64,000 bases of DNA from Marivirga aurantiaca (GCF_016679925.1 NZ_JAEQBW010000002.1:542627-606626); one strand, 5' to 3'. Shown: positions 1 through 9,159, counted from the stretch's first letter. Program-made: numbers and translations. The notes: generated by a model from the sequence alone, not told the origin.

Positions 1-459
1 GTGGCCAGCAGCATTAAGGAAAAAATATTTGAGCTTTCCCGCAAAAAATATCCTGAATCTAAAATTTTCGGATTAACAACCGGCTTGGCAGTGATGAAAA
101 TCAATTCAGAGTTAGGCTATGAGCCCGTAACTTATTCTGAACTAACAGACGATGAAGCTTTCTGGAATGGCTGTAAAAGTTGTGTGAACTATGAAATATT
201 AATGGCGAAAGGTAAATCTAACTGCTTTTGCACTGCCATGCTCTACGATCCTGCATGGGAGCAAAAGAAGAAGCCGAAAAAGACCAAGTGGGGCAGACAT
301 TTCGAAGGAGAGTTTAGCCTCTTTGAGAGATGGATGCGCATTAAAAAGAAGGTGTTTTTAAGAGAGAAGAAAGCTCAATCTGCTGTAAATAGTAACGAAG
401 GAGGGAAAGCCAAAAAGCTGAACTTCTTTCAAGTTATTGGGTCTTTTTTTAGTTTTTGA
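1..459 (+). CDS. GNAT-family N-acetyltransferase, C-terminal part (5' end outside window)
   Basis: The frame is open from the first base, so the protein is cut by the window edge; the GTG at position 1 need not be the start. The visible 152 residues include an acetyl-CoA-fold C-terminus (GLTTGLAVMKINSELGYEPV near residues 24-43), followed by a Cys-containing tail (WNGCKSCVNYE, then CFCTAMLYD) and a basic end. Proteins of this shape often precede argG in Bacteroidota arginine operons and are suspected to supply the N-acyl glutamate for the pathway, which fits the absence of a classical argA or argJ here. That role is inference; family assignment rests on fold-like motifs and context. Confidence 0.65.
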   Translation: MASSIKEKIFELSRKKYPESKIFGLTTGLAVMKINSELGYEPVTYSELTDDEAFWNGCKSCVNYEILMAKGKSNCFCTAMLYDPAWEQKKKPKKTKWGRHFEGEFSLFERWMRIKKKVFLREKKAQSAVNSNEGGKAKKLNFFQVIGSFFSF

Positions 460-519
460 ATACTCAACATTAGTAAAATTAAAGAAGTGAAAGAATATCT
501 TTCTGTTTCGTCAGGTCGA

Positions 520-685
520 GCCTCTTTCTCCTTGGGAGAAGGATTGAGGATGAGGTTTTAGACGTGATAGAAAGAAACAGTATTAAATATTATAGTAAAC
601 GTTAAACAATAAAAAAAATGCCTCCTTTTCTCCTTGGGCTTGTCCCTACCAATTGGGAAGGAAGATTGAGGAAGAGGCTATAAAA
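520..685. repeat. Two degenerate copies of a small intergenic palindromic motif (family C core)
   Basis: The 236-nt gap before argG holds TTCTCC-TTG-GGAGAA (526-540) followed by GATTGAGGATGAGG, and again TTCTCCTTGGG...GATTGAGGAAGAGG (about 638-677). The same core, CCTTCTCC...GGAGAAGG then GATAGAGGTTGAGG, lies inside the inverted-repeat element at 52085-52176. It is therefore a dispersed repeat and not an argG-specific leader. A role in termination after the acetyltransferase gene is possible but unproven. Confidence 0.5.
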
Positions 686-695
686 CCATCAAAAA

Positions 696-1895
696 ATGAA
701 TAAAAAAGCATTAGTAGCCTTTAGTGGCGGATTAGATACCTCTTATTGCGTACTCCATCTCAGCAAAGTGCTGGGCTATGAAGTACACACCATCACTGTA
801 AACACTGGTGGATTTGACAGAGAAGAAGTCGCTAAAATCGCAAAAAGGGCTAATGATTTAGGCTCGCAGTCACATAAAACAGTAGATGTTACCCAAAAAT
901 TCTGGGAAGATTGCCTGAAATACCTGGTATTCGGCAATGTGTTGAAAAACAATACCTATCCGCTTTCAGTAAGTGCAGAAAGAGTTTTTCAGGCCCTCGC
1001 TATTGCACATTATGCCAAAGAAATAGGCATCAATACTGTGGTGCATGGGAGCACTGGAGCCGGTAACGACCAGGTACGTTTTGATATGGTTTTACAAACA
1101 ATCATTCCGGGTATTGAAATTATTACGCCTATTCGGGATAATAAATTATCTCGTGAGGAGGAGATCAAATTTCTTCAATCGCACAACGTAGACATGGATT
1201 TTGCCAAAGCCCAATATTCTATCAATAAAGGTATTTGGGGCACTTCGGTAGGAGGTAAAGAGACATTGAATAGCAGACAGTCATTGCCTGAGTCTGCCTA
1301 TCCCACTCAGGTGAGTGTAAGCACTGAAAGAACTATTAAAATTACTTTCAAAAAAGGAGAGCCTGTAGCATTGGAAGGCCAGCAGTTCAGTCATACAGTT
1401 GATTTAGTGCAGGAGTTGAATAAGATTGGTGGCACATATGGCATCGGTAGAGATGTGCATGTGGGTGATACCATCATCGGCATTAAGGGTCGTGTAGGTT
1501 TTGAAGCTCCGGCTCCGGTTTTGCTGATTAAAGCGCATCATTTACTGGAAAAACATGTGCTTACCCAGTATCAACTATCATGGAAAGAGCAATTATCGGT
1601 TTGGTATGGAAACAGGCTGCATGAAGGTCAGTTTCTAGATCCTACCATGCGCAATATTGAAAAATTTCTGTTGGATACGCAGGATAACGTAACAGGGGAT
1701 GTGTGGGTGAAATTATATCCTTACCGATTTGCTGTGGAAGGAATTGAATCAAAATACGATTTAATGTCGAGTGAGTTTGGTAAGTATGGAGAAGAAAATA
1801 CCGGCTGGACAGGTGAAGATGTAAAAGGTTTCACTAAGATTTTCGGCAATCAAACAGCCATTTATCACCAGGTTAAAAATAAGGCAGATGATTAA
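696..1895 (+). CDS. argG: Argininosuccinate synthase
   Basis: Joins citrulline and aspartate with ATP to give argininosuccinate, the penultimate step of arginine synthesis; cytosolic. The PP-loop ATP site AFSGGLDTS is at residues 8-16 and the signature HGSTGAGNDQVRF is at 117-129, both intact. Length (399 aa) is normal. The ATG start gives MNKKALVAFSGG, the expected N-terminus. The stop overlaps the argC start by 8 nt, so translation of the two is probably coupled. A 236-nt repeat-containing gap separates it from the acetyltransferase upstream. Confidence 0.97.
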   Translation: MNKKALVAFSGGLDTSYCVLHLSKVLGYEVHTITVNTGGFDREEVAKIAKRANDLGSQSHKTVDVTQKFWEDCLKYLVFGNVLKNNTYPLSVSAERVFQALAIAHYAKEIGINTVVHGSTGAGNDQVRFDMVLQTIIPGIEIITPIRDNKLSREEEIKFLQSHNVDMDFAKAQYSINKGIWGTSVGGKETLNSRQSLPESAYPTQVSVSTERTIKITFKKGEPVALEGQQFSHTVDLVQELNKIGGTYGIGRDVHVGDTIIGIKGRVGFEAPAPVLLIKAHHLLEKHVLTQYQLSWKEQLSVWYGNRLHEGQFLDPTMRNIEKFLLDTQDNVTGDVWVKLYPYRFAVEGIESKYDLMSSEFGKYGEENTGWTGEDVKGFTKIFGNQTAIYHQVKNKADD

Positions 1896-2856
1896 AGCAG
1901 GAATTATCGGGGCAGCCGGTTACACGGGAGGAGAATTGATTCGGATCTTGCTCAATCACGCTGAAGTGGAAATTGCTTTTGCTGTCAGCGGGAGCCAGGC
2001 AGGGAAAAATATCAGTGCGGTGCATCCTGATTTACTGGGAGAAACCGACTTAAAATTTGTGAAGGATTTCCATTCAGACATTGATGTTTTATTTCTATGT
2101 GCCGGCCATGGTGCTGCAAAGGATTTTTTAAAGCAGAATAAGTTGGCTGAGCACATAAAAGTCATCGATTTAAGCCAGGATTTTCGTTTGGGAGAATCAA
2201 TTCAAGGCAGGGAATTTATATATGGTCTTCCGGAATTATTTAAATCAGCGATCCAACAAGCAAATAACATTGCCAATCCGGGCTGTTTTGCCACAGCTAT
2301 CCAGTTAGGATTATTACCTATGGTAAAACAAGCTTTAGTAAACGATGAGCTGCATATTTCTGGCATCACAGGATCTACAGGAGCAGGTGTTTCACTTTCA
2401 GAAACTAGTCATTTTAGTTGGCGGGTGAATAATATATCTACTTATAAAACCTTTGAACATCAGCATTTAAAGGAGATCAAGCATAATTTTAGAAAGTTGA
2501 GCAATCAAGTGCCTAATATTTTATTCGTACCTTACAGGGGGCCATTTACCAGGGGTATCTGGATTACATCCTATTTCAAAAGAGATTTAGGAATTGATGA
2601 AGCAACCGAAATTTATCAGAATTTTTATCAGGATCAGCCTTTTACTCATGTCACTCAACAGGAGCTGGATTTAAAGCAGGTAGTGAATACCAATAAATGC
2701 TTTATCCGTTTGGAGAAAAAAGGAGAACATTTAATTGTAAGCAGTATTATAGATAATCTGATAAAAGGAGCTTCCGGACAAGCCGTGCAAAACATGAACC
2801 TGATGTTTGGTTTTGATGAAAGTACAGGACTAAAATTAAAGGCAACTGGGTTTTAA
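1888..2856 (+). CDS. argC: N-acetyl(succinyl)-gamma-glutamyl-phosphate reductase
   Basis: Reduces N-acyl-glutamyl phosphate to the semialdehyde with NADPH. The dinucleotide-binding start GIIGAAGYTGGE (residues 5-16) and the catalytic-cysteine motif NPGCFATA (C133) are present; 322 aa is the normal length for the short bacterial ArgC. It overlaps argG by 8 nt. The next step needs the aminotransferase ArgD, which usually follows argC in related operons but is missing here; a 337-nt gap with repeat A copy 1 sits in its place. Because the ArgF' in this operon has a succinylornithine-type specificity residue, the substrate may be the N-succinyl rather than N-acetyl compound. Confidence 0.95.
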   Translation: MIKAGIIGAAGYTGGELIRILLNHAEVEIAFAVSGSQAGKNISAVHPDLLGETDLKFVKDFHSDIDVLFLCAGHGAAKDFLKQNKLAEHIKVIDLSQDFRLGESIQGREFIYGLPELFKSAIQQANNIANPGCFATAIQLGLLPMVKQALVNDELHISGITGSTGAGVSLSETSHFSWRVNNISTYKTFEHQHLKEIKHNFRKLSNQVPNILFVPYRGPFTRGIWITSYFKRDLGIDEATEIYQNFYQDQPFTHVTQQELDLKQVVNTNKCFIRLEKKGEHLIVSSIIDNLIKGASGQAVQNMNLMFGFDESTGLKLKATGF

Positions 2857-2924
2857 TTCATGGCATTCTGACAGCTAGACCCTAAACTTAGCCTTTGGCA
2901 TAATGCTTTTCCAATCGTCCCCTA

Positions 2925-3060
2925 AGGACGAAAGCGGGTGGCCTGACAAAAAGGCGAGGTGCGCGTTGAATTTTTGCGTGGGAGCATCTTTTTGTCTTGA
3001 CTTTCCCCGAAGGGATGCCTTTGGCGTTCTATCTTTTTTGTCAAGAAAAAAGATTAAAAG
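2925..3060. repeat. Double-hairpin intergenic repeat family A, copy 1
   Basis: Located in the 337-nt argC-argF' gap. Hairpin 1 pairs GACAAAAAG (2945-2953) with CTTTTTGTC (2988-2996). Hairpin 2 pairs ATCTTTTTT (3031-3039) with AAAAAAGAT (3046-3054) around the loop GTCAAG. About 30 nt of extra sequence separates the two hairpins compared with the other copies. An 88-codon open frame (2903-3169) runs through it but has no recognisable domain and looks incidental. Apart from the repeat I see nothing in this gap. Confidence 0.75.
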
Positions 3061-3193
3061 TAAAATAAGATTGGTAAGGCCACTTTGTAAAAAACAAGGA
3101 AGGATATTGATAGATAAGACTGGCTTTCATAAAATAGGTTTACTAATAAGTTTAAATAGATACTCATAGCAAGACCAAAAAATAAATTAATTA

Positions 3194-4144
3194 ATGAAAA
3201 ATTTTACTTCAGTACATGATGTTCCGGACATCCCCAAACTTGTAAACGAAGCTGTGGAAATTAAAAAATACCCTCTTCAAAACACGACTTTAGGCACTCA
3301 CAAAACTTTAGGCCTTATTTTTCTCAATCCTAGTTTGCGCACGCGTATGAGCACCCAAAAAGCCGCTTACAATTTAGGAATGAATGTGATTGTGATGAAC
3401 ATGGACAAAGATTCCTGGGCTTTGGAAACCAGGGAAGGAGTAATTATGGATGGAGACAAGGCAGAGCATGCCAAAGAAGCGGTGGCAGTCATGGGTGAGT
3501 ATTGTGATATTATTGGTGTGAGAAGTTTTCCCGGTCTGAAAGACAAAGAAGCAGATTACAGGGAGGAAATGCTTAATATTTTCTTGAAATATGTTGGAAT
3601 TCCCGTGGTGAGTTTAGAATCGGCTACCAGGCACCCATTGCAAAGTCTGGCTGATTTGGTGACTATTGAAGAATTGAAAAAAACAAAAAAACCTAAAATA
3701 GTATTGAGCTGGGCACTGCATATTAAAGCATTGCCTCAGGCTGTTCCTAATTCTTTTGCTGAATGGATGCTGGCTGCAGGGCATGATTTAACCATTACCC
3801 ATCCGGCAGGACACGAATTATCTGAGGATTTTACCCGTGGAGCAATAATTGAGTATGATCAGTCTAAGGCCTTAGCGGATGCAGATTTTGTGTATGTTAA
3901 AAATTGGTCATCATTCAACGATTATGGTGCAGTAAGTAATCGCTTTCCAGACTGGACTTTTGATGGAAAAAAGCATAGCTTAACCAATGAAGCAAAAGTA
4001 ATGCATTGCTTGCCTGTAAGAAGGAATGTGGTCATATCAGATGAAATTTTAGATGGAACGCACTCAGTGGTGATACAGCAAGCCGGCAACCGGGTTTTTG
4101 CTGCCCAGGCTGTTTTACAAACTATGCTGGAAGAGATGGAGTGA
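3194..4144 (+). CDS. argF': N-succinylornithine (or N-acetylornithine) carbamoyltransferase, ArgF'
   Basis: Transfers carbamoyl from carbamoyl phosphate to an N-acylated ornithine, giving N-acyl-citrulline; this is the pathway variant of Bacteroides and Xanthomonas. Carbamoyl-phosphate loop SLRTR (47-51), HPLQ (147-150) and HCLPVRRN (270-277) match the Bacteroides fragilis succinylornithine enzyme in position. The residue that separates the two specificities (Pro90 in B. fragilis SOTCase, Glu92 in X. campestris AOTCase) is Ala90 here (DGDKAEH). Published mutants of the acetyl enzyme with small residues at this site, including Ala, gain succinylornithine activity, so I predict the succinyl substrate. 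Flanked on both sides by repeat A copies. Confidence 0.9.
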   Translation: MKNFTSVHDVPDIPKLVNEAVEIKKYPLQNTTLGTHKTLGLIFLNPSLRTRMSTQKAAYNLGMNVIVMNMDKDSWALETREGVIMDGDKAEHAKEAVAVMGEYCDIIGVRSFPGLKDKEADYREEMLNIFLKYVGIPVVSLESATRHPLQSLADLVTIEELKKTKKPKIVLSWALHIKALPQAVPNSFAEWMLAAGHDLTITHPAGHELSEDFTRGAIIEYDQSKALADADFVYVKNWSSFNDYGAVSNRFPDWTFDGKKHSLTNEAKVMHCLPVRRNVVISDEILDGTHSVVIQQAGNRVFAAQAVLQTMLEEME

Positions 4145-4249
4145 TGGGGAGGTGTTTGTATGTTTATAACAAACCAATTGAGATCAAGAAGTTAGATATA
4201 AGCAGAAGCCATGCTTAAACTCTCAATGCATAACAACTCGTTCGCCACA

Positions 4250-4365
4250 AGCGGACGAAAGCGCGTGGGAGGACAAAAATCCGGGCAGAGTAGGCTTTGG
4301 TGCTGTTGGGGATATTTTTGTCTTGATTTTTTCTATCTTTTGCATCAAGGCAAAAGATTAAAATA
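4250..4365. repeat. Double-hairpin intergenic repeat family A, copy 2
   Basis: Lies in the 356-nt argF'-argB gap. Hairpin 1 pairs GACAAAAAT (4272-4280) with ATTTTTGTC (4314-4322); the last pair is T-A where the other copies have G-C, a compensatory change. Hairpin 2 pairs ATCTTTTGC (4335-4343) with GCAAAAGAT (4350-4358) around ATCAAG; its GC end also differs from copy 1 on both arms. Conserved upstream flank GGACGAAAGCG is shared with copy 1. The rest of the gap to argB is AT-rich with no evident gene. Confidence 0.75.
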
Positions 4366-4500
4366 AAGGAAATATATTGAATTTTTACGAGTGCCAATGA
4401 TTACTCGAATGTGAGGCATTTTATACAAGTAGTTTTTATTTCAAAATGATTTTATTTTCATCCAAATATTAATCTTAATCATAACACTAAACCTACACCT

Positions 4501-5280
4501 ATGAACCCACTCAAAATCATTAAAATAGGAGGAAACATCATTGATGATAAATCTCGATTGCAATCTTTTTTAAAGGATTTCTCTACTATTTCAGGAGCAA
4601 AAATCTTAATTCATGGTGGAGGAAAAATTGCTTCAGAACTAGGTGCCAAAATGGGTATTTCACCCAAAATGCATGAAGGGCGTAGAATAACAGATGCTGA
4701 AACTTTAGATTTGGTGACGATGGTATATGCAGGCTTAATCAACAAAAACCTGGTGGCACAATTACAAATGCAGCATTCTAACGCAATAGGTTTTTCCGGG
4801 GCAGATGCAAATTTAATTACAGCTACCAAACGTCCGGCAAAAGTGGTCGATTATGGTTTAGTGGGAGATGTGGCTATTTCGGGAGTACAAACAGATACGC
4901 TTTCAGGTTTACTAAAATTATCACTGATTCCGGTATTTTCTCCGATTACGCATGATGGAAAAGGACAGCTATATAATACAAATGCTGATACAATCGCCTC
5001 TGTTTTAGCTATGGCAATGTCAAAATCGTACGAAGTGGAGCTAATTTACTGTTTTGATAAGAAAGGAGTGCTGGAAGATGTGAACGATGACAATTCACTC
5101 ATCAAGGAAATCAATACAGAAAACTACAAAAGCTTGAAGGAGCGGGGAGCAATTGCGGATGGTATGTTGCCAAAGTTGGAAACTGCTTTTCAGGCGCTCT
5201 CGCATGACGTAAAAGCAGTACGAATTGTTCAGGCGGAAGAAGTAGCTAATCCATTAGCAGGAACGTTTATTCAAAAATAA
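4501..5280 (+). CDS. argB: N-acetyl(succinyl)glutamate kinase
   Basis: Phosphorylates the N-acylglutamate gamma-carboxyl, the first committed step. Amino-acid-kinase fold: KIGGN at residues 8-12 for ATP, the Gly-rich substrate loop HGGGK at 38-42, and the RRITD segment near 61-65. Length 259 aa is typical of the arginine-insensitive short form, without the N-terminal helix of arginine-inhibited kinases. The stop and the argE start share one base (TAATG), so translation is coupled. Succinyl specificity is inferred from ArgF', not seen in this sequence. Confidence 0.94.
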   Translation: MNPLKIIKIGGNIIDDKSRLQSFLKDFSTISGAKILIHGGGKIASELGAKMGISPKMHEGRRITDAETLDLVTMVYAGLINKNLVAQLQMQHSNAIGFSGADANLITATKRPAKVVDYGLVGDVAISGVQTDTLSGLLKLSLIPVFSPITHDGKGQLYNTNADTIASVLAMAMSKSYEVELIYCFDKKGVLEDVNDDNSLIKEINTENYKSLKERGAIADGMLPKLETAFQALSHDVKAVRIVQAEEVANPLAGTFIQK

Positions 5281-6329
5281 TGGAAAATAAATATCTGAAT
5301 CTTCTGTGCGAATTGATTAAAACACCTTCTTTTAGTAAAGAGGAGCATGCCACGGCTGATTTATTAAGTAATTTTCTTGAAAAGGAAGGTGTTGCAGTTA
5401 ACAGGTTGCATAACAATGTATGGGCAAGCAATTTACTTTTTGATCCTCTAAAGCCTAGTGTTTTATTGAATTCTCATCATGATACAGTAATGCCTAATGC
5501 TGCTTACACAAGTGATCCTTTTTCAGCTGATATTCAAAACGGGAAATTGTACGGCTTAGGAAGTAATGATGCCGGAGGAGCTTTAGTGGCCTTGTTGGCA
5601 ACTTTCCTACATTTTTATTCGCGTGAGAATCTAAAGTATAACATCATTTGGGCGGGTACTGCAGAAGAGGAAATATCAGGGAAAAATGGACTGGAATTGC
5701 TTTATCCTCAGCTGCCACCTATTGAATTTGCTATTGTTGGCGAGCCAACTTTAATGAATATGGCCATTGCAGAAAAAGGGCTGATGGTGCTGGATTGTGT
5801 GGCGAAAGGGAAGGCCGGGCATGCTGCAAGGGAAGAAGGAGTGAATGCCATTCACAAAGCCATGGAGGATATTGAATGGTTTAGAAGTTTTCAATTTCCT
5901 GAAGTATCAGATTTCCTGGGCCCCGTGAAAATGTCTGTAACAATGATTCAGGCAGGCACCCAACACAATGTGGTGCCGGATACCTGTAAATTTACTGTAG
6001 ATGTGCGTACCACAGACAGATACAGCAATAATGAGGCACTTGAAATTATTAAAAAGCATGTAGGAAGTGAGGTCATCCCGCGATCGACCCGTTTAAAACC
6101 AAGCTTTATTGCACCTGAGCATCCGATTGTTCAGGCTGGTTTAGCATTAGGAAGAACCACATACGGAAGCCCTACTACCTCTGATCAAGCCCTATTGGAC
6201 GTGCCTTCCCTAAAAATGGGTCCCGGAGATTCTGCACGAAGTCATTCAGCAGATGAATTTATTTACATACAAGAATTTGAAGAGGGAATAGCTTTGTATA
6301 TTAAAATTTTAGAAAAGGTAGTCAGCTAA
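5280..6329 (+). CDS. argE: M20-family N-acyl-ornithine/citrulline deacylase (ArgE type)
   Basis: Zinc-dependent amidohydrolase that removes the acyl group; in ArgF' pathways the substrate is N-acyl-citrulline and the product citrulline, which feeds ArgG. Metal-site motifs are visible: NSHHDT (H67, D68), SNDAGG (bridging D97), AEEE (129-131), VGEPT near 155-159 and the C-terminal SHSADEF histidine. The dimerisation (lid) domain lies roughly at 165-275. Length 349 aa is normal for this subgroup. The start overlaps the argB stop by 1 nt and argH follows 26 nt downstream. Confidence 0.92.
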   Translation: MENKYLNLLCELIKTPSFSKEEHATADLLSNFLEKEGVAVNRLHNNVWASNLLFDPLKPSVLLNSHHDTVMPNAAYTSDPFSADIQNGKLYGLGSNDAGGALVALLATFLHFYSRENLKYNIIWAGTAEEEISGKNGLELLYPQLPPIEFAIVGEPTLMNMAIAEKGLMVLDCVAKGKAGHAAREEGVNAIHKAMEDIEWFRSFQFPEVSDFLGPVKMSVTMIQAGTQHNVVPDTCKFTVDVRTTDRYSNNEALEIIKKHVGSEVIPRSTRLKPSFIAPEHPIVQAGLALGRTTYGSPTTSDQALLDVPSLKMGPGDSARSHSADEFIYIQEFEEGIALYIKILEKVVS

Positions 6330-6355
6330 TCAATTGGCAACCAAACTAAGTAGAT

Positions 6356-7708
6356 ATGAAAAAAATGAATAAAATCTGGCAGAAGGCCACTGACAATGAT
6401 TCTTTAGTGGATCAATTTACCGTGGGGCAAGACCGTGAACTGGATCTTTCACTGGCACGATTTGATGTGCTCGGGTCTATGGCACATATCACCATGCTGG
6501 AAAGTGTAGGCTTGCTGACTTCATCAGAACTTCGAACTTTATTGAAAGGCTTAAAGGAGATTCTTATTGAAATAGACAATGGTCACTTTACTATCGATGA
6601 CGGAGTTGAAGATGTTCATTCTCAGGTTGAAGGACTATTAACAGAGAGGCTGGGGGATGTAGGAAAGAAAATCCACAGCGGCCGCTCCAGAAATGACCAG
6701 GTTTTGGTTGATCTGAAACTCTATTTTCGGCATGAAATTCATGAAATTGTAGCGGGTACAGAGTTGCTGTTTAACCAACTGATTGCACTGGCTGATCAGC
6801 ATAAAGAGAAATTAATGCCGGGCTACACACATTTGCAATTAGCCATGCCTTCATCTTTTGGCTTGTGGTTTGGTGCCTATGCAGAAAGCCTGATTGATGA
6901 TTTGGAAGTGATGCTGGCGGCATGGAAAGTCAGCAATAAAAATCCTTTAGGCTCAGCTGCGGGCTACGGTTCTTCTTTTCCTTTAAACAGAAAAATGACA
7001 ACAGAACTCTTAGGATTTGAAAACCTGAATTATAACGTAGTGTATGCGCAGATGGGCAGAGGCAAAACTGAGCGAATTTTAGCTCAGGGTATGGCTTCTA
7101 TTGCCCAAACACTGGCAAAAATGTCAATGGATGTGACTTTATTTTTAAACCAGCACTTTAGCTTTATCAGCTTTCCGGATCATTTGACTACCGGCTCCAG
7201 CATTATGCCTCATAAGAAAAATCCGGATGTTTTTGAATTAATCAGGGCGCGATGCAATCAGCTTTCAGCTTTACCTAATAACATTCAAATGGTAACGCAA
7301 AATTTACCTTCCGGCTACCACCGGGATTTGCAGCAGATTAAAGAAATGCTTTTTTCTGCTATTGGGGAATTGAAAAGCTGCCTGAAAATGATGCATTACA
7401 TGCTGGAAAACATCACTGTCAAAGATAATCTGTTAGCAGATGACAAGTTCAAATACTTGTTCAGCGTTGAAGAGGTAAACAGATTAGTTTTATCGGGTGT
7501 ACCCTTTAGAGAAGCCTATGTTCAGGTGGGATTAGCCATTGAAAATGGCGAGTTTAACCCTGAGCGAAAGGTGGATCACAGCCATGAAGGAAGCATAGGA
7601 AATTTGTGCCTTCCAGAGATTCAAAATGCTTTTATGCAGGTGAAGAAAGGTTTTGGGTTTGAAAAGGTAGAGGAGGCTTTGGTGAAATTAGCAGATGGTG
7701 ATCGTTGA
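6356..7708 (+). CDS. argH: Argininosuccinate lyase
   Basis: Cleaves argininosuccinate to arginine and fumarate; homotetramer of the fumarase/aspartase superfamily. Conserved regions are SGRSRNDQ (108-115), GYTHLQ (156-161, general-acid His) and the signature loop GSSIMPHKKNPD (280-291, catalytic Ser). The N-terminus could start at Met1 or Met4. At 450 aa it is complete. It is the last gene of the arginine operon; the next gene, on the other strand, ends 184 nt away. Confidence 0.96.
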   Translation: MKKMNKIWQKATDNDSLVDQFTVGQDRELDLSLARFDVLGSMAHITMLESVGLLTSSELRTLLKGLKEILIEIDNGHFTIDDGVEDVHSQVEGLLTERLGDVGKKIHSGRSRNDQVLVDLKLYFRHEIHEIVAGTELLFNQLIALADQHKEKLMPGYTHLQLAMPSSFGLWFGAYAESLIDDLEVMLAAWKVSNKNPLGSAAGYGSSFPLNRKMTTELLGFENLNYNVVYAQMGRGKTERILAQGMASIAQTLAKMSMDVTLFLNQHFSFISFPDHLTTGSSIMPHKKNPDVFELIRARCNQLSALPNNIQMVTQNLPSGYHRDLQQIKEMLFSAIGELKSCLKMMHYMLENITVKDNLLADDKFKYLFSVEEVNRLVLSGVPFREAYVQVGLAIENGEFNPERKVDHSHEGSIGNLCLPEIQNAFMQVKKGFGFEKVEEALVKLADGDR

Positions 7709-7892
7709 GGGCTACTATCTGTAGTCTTCAGCAGCAGATTATGGATAGATCAATAATTTAAAGCCTTATTCTGCAAGGAAATGGAGAGTTGATTTTGGTC
7801 ATGGTTTTGAAAGGAAGTAAATCATAAATGATAATGGAGACCCGGAAGAAGTACTAAACCTAAATCAAATGAAATAATTCATTGTTGACAGT

Positions 7893-8786
7893 TTATGGCC
7901 CATTTTTACTTCCAAGTTCACAAGTCTCTTCATCAAGCTCTGTTTCTACGGTATAATGTTCAAATTGATAATCTTTCAAAAGTGCTTTCACCTCCTTTTT
8001 AATCTGCAGCAATTGTTCAAATTTTTTGATATTTTTTAGTTTGATATGCGTGGTAAACACATGCTTCTCTCCTTCCAATGACCAAATATGTGTGTGGTGC
8101 AATGATTCAATATTTTTGATGGATAAAATTTTATTTTTCACTTCATTGATATCTATATCTTTGGGTGCTCCTTGTAAAAATATGAATAGTGTATCCCTTA
8201 ATCTTTTGATTACATTATAAAGTATGTAAATTGTAATTAAAAGGGACAAGGCTGGGTCTAAGTACTGAATATCTTCGAATTTTAAGACTATACCAACTAT
8301 CAAAACAGCTACCCAACCCAAAACATCCTCCAGTAAATGCCAGGACACTACCTTTTCATTAATTGATTTGCCCCCGCTGAGCTTGTAGGCAGCATATCCA
8401 TTCACTAATACCCCAATAATGGCGAAAATAATCATACCATCAGCGTCTGAACGTTCTGGCTCCAAAATCCTGCCTATTGCTTCATAAATCACATAAATAG
8501 ATCCCGCTATCAGCACCAAGCTATTAATTAAAGCCCCTAAGAGTGAAAAACGTGTGTAGCCAAAAGAGAAATCCTTACTGGCACCTTGTTTCGATTTATG
8601 GTCCAGGTACCAGGAAGTACCAAGGGAAAGGCTGTCTCCCAGATCATGCACCGCATCTGAGATGATAGCAATGCTGTTGACGTAAAAGCCACCAATTATT
8701 TCAAGAATGGTAAATCCTAAGTTGAGAAAAAAGGCAATCTTCAGGTTTTTACCGGACTGATTTTCATGTGAATGATGATGTGACAT
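7893..8786 (-). CDS. Cation diffusion facilitator (CzcD/ZitB-like Zn2+/H+ antiporter)
   Basis: Inner-membrane exporter of divalent metal. Six hydrophobic helices span about residues 17-200, followed by a cytoplasmic ferredoxin-like domain. The transport site has D44-x3-D48 in helix 2 and H150-x3-D154 in helix 5, the arrangement seen in Zn/Cd-selective members rather than Mn or Fe ones. A His-rich N-terminus (HHHSH) fits zinc. It follows the DUF3703 gene by 10 nt and lies downstream of a Fur-family gene on the same strand, so metal-dependent control of the three genes is likely. Confidence 0.92.
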   Translation of the reverse strand: MSHHHSHENQSGKNLKIAFFLNLGFTILEIIGGFYVNSIAIISDAVHDLGDSLSLGTSWYLDHKSKQGASKDFSFGYTRFSLLGALINSLVLIAGSIYVIYEAIGRILEPERSDADGMIIFAIIGVLVNGYAAYKLSGGKSINEKVVSWHLLEDVLGWVAVLIVGIVLKFEDIQYLDPALSLLITIYILYNVIKRLRDTLFIFLQGAPKDIDINEVKNKILSIKNIESLHHTHIWSLEGEKHVFTTHIKLKNIKKFEQLLQIKKEVKALLKDYQFEHYTVETELDEETCELGSKNGP

Positions 8787-8796
8787 AGCTTGAGTT

Positions 8797-9159
8797 TTAT
8801 GGCTTTTTCATCATTTCGGCTAAATCGGCTGGAATAGTCATAGGTTTAAGTGGAGGTACATTGGCACCTCCGGTATTGCCAACCGGAATAGTACCAACAA
8901 AAGATTTTACCCCACCTACAAGTAATCTCGGCAGCTGGCCCACTATTTCACTGAAACTTTTAATTCTGAACCCGAAAACCAACATTAGCCAATGCACATA
9001 TGTGTGTGGAACAGGGTAAGCCTGCCCTAATATGTGGGCTCTTTCAAGATGGTGCCATGATTTAAGCAGATTTCCATTAACCCACGCTTCTTCGCTTATC
9101 TTAAGCTCATTTTGGAAATGGGCCTTTAGGTAGTTGGGCATTACTCTATTTAACTTCAT
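8797..9159 (-). CDS. DUF3703-like small protein of metal-efflux loci
   Basis: A 120-aa protein of unknown function. The longer frame begins with TTG at 9180; I prefer the ATG at 9159 (MKLNRVMPNYL). The core contains WHHLERAHILGQ and PHTYVHWLM, a His-rich pattern I associate with DUF3703 proteins often encoded beside cation exporters. No signal peptide; a hydrophobic patch precedes a Gly/Pro-rich C-terminus (VGNTGGANVPPLKP). Its place 10 nt before the CDF gene suggests joint expression and a helper role in metal handling, which is inference. Confidence 0.75.
   Translation of the reverse strand: MKLNRVMPNYLKAHFQNELKISEEAWVNGNLLKSWHHLERAHILGQAYPVPHTYVHWLMLVFGFRIKSFSEIVGQLPRLLVGGVKSFVGTIPVGNTGGANVPPLKPMTIPADLAEMMKKP

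Noticed and set aside
2903..3169. 88-codon open frame in the argC-argF' gap
   Set aside because: It runs through repeat A copy 1; no domain, and the similar frame over copy 4 shows it is repeat sequence.
4215..4397. 60-codon minus-strand frame between argF' and argB
   Set aside because: Covers repeat A copy 2; no gene-like features.
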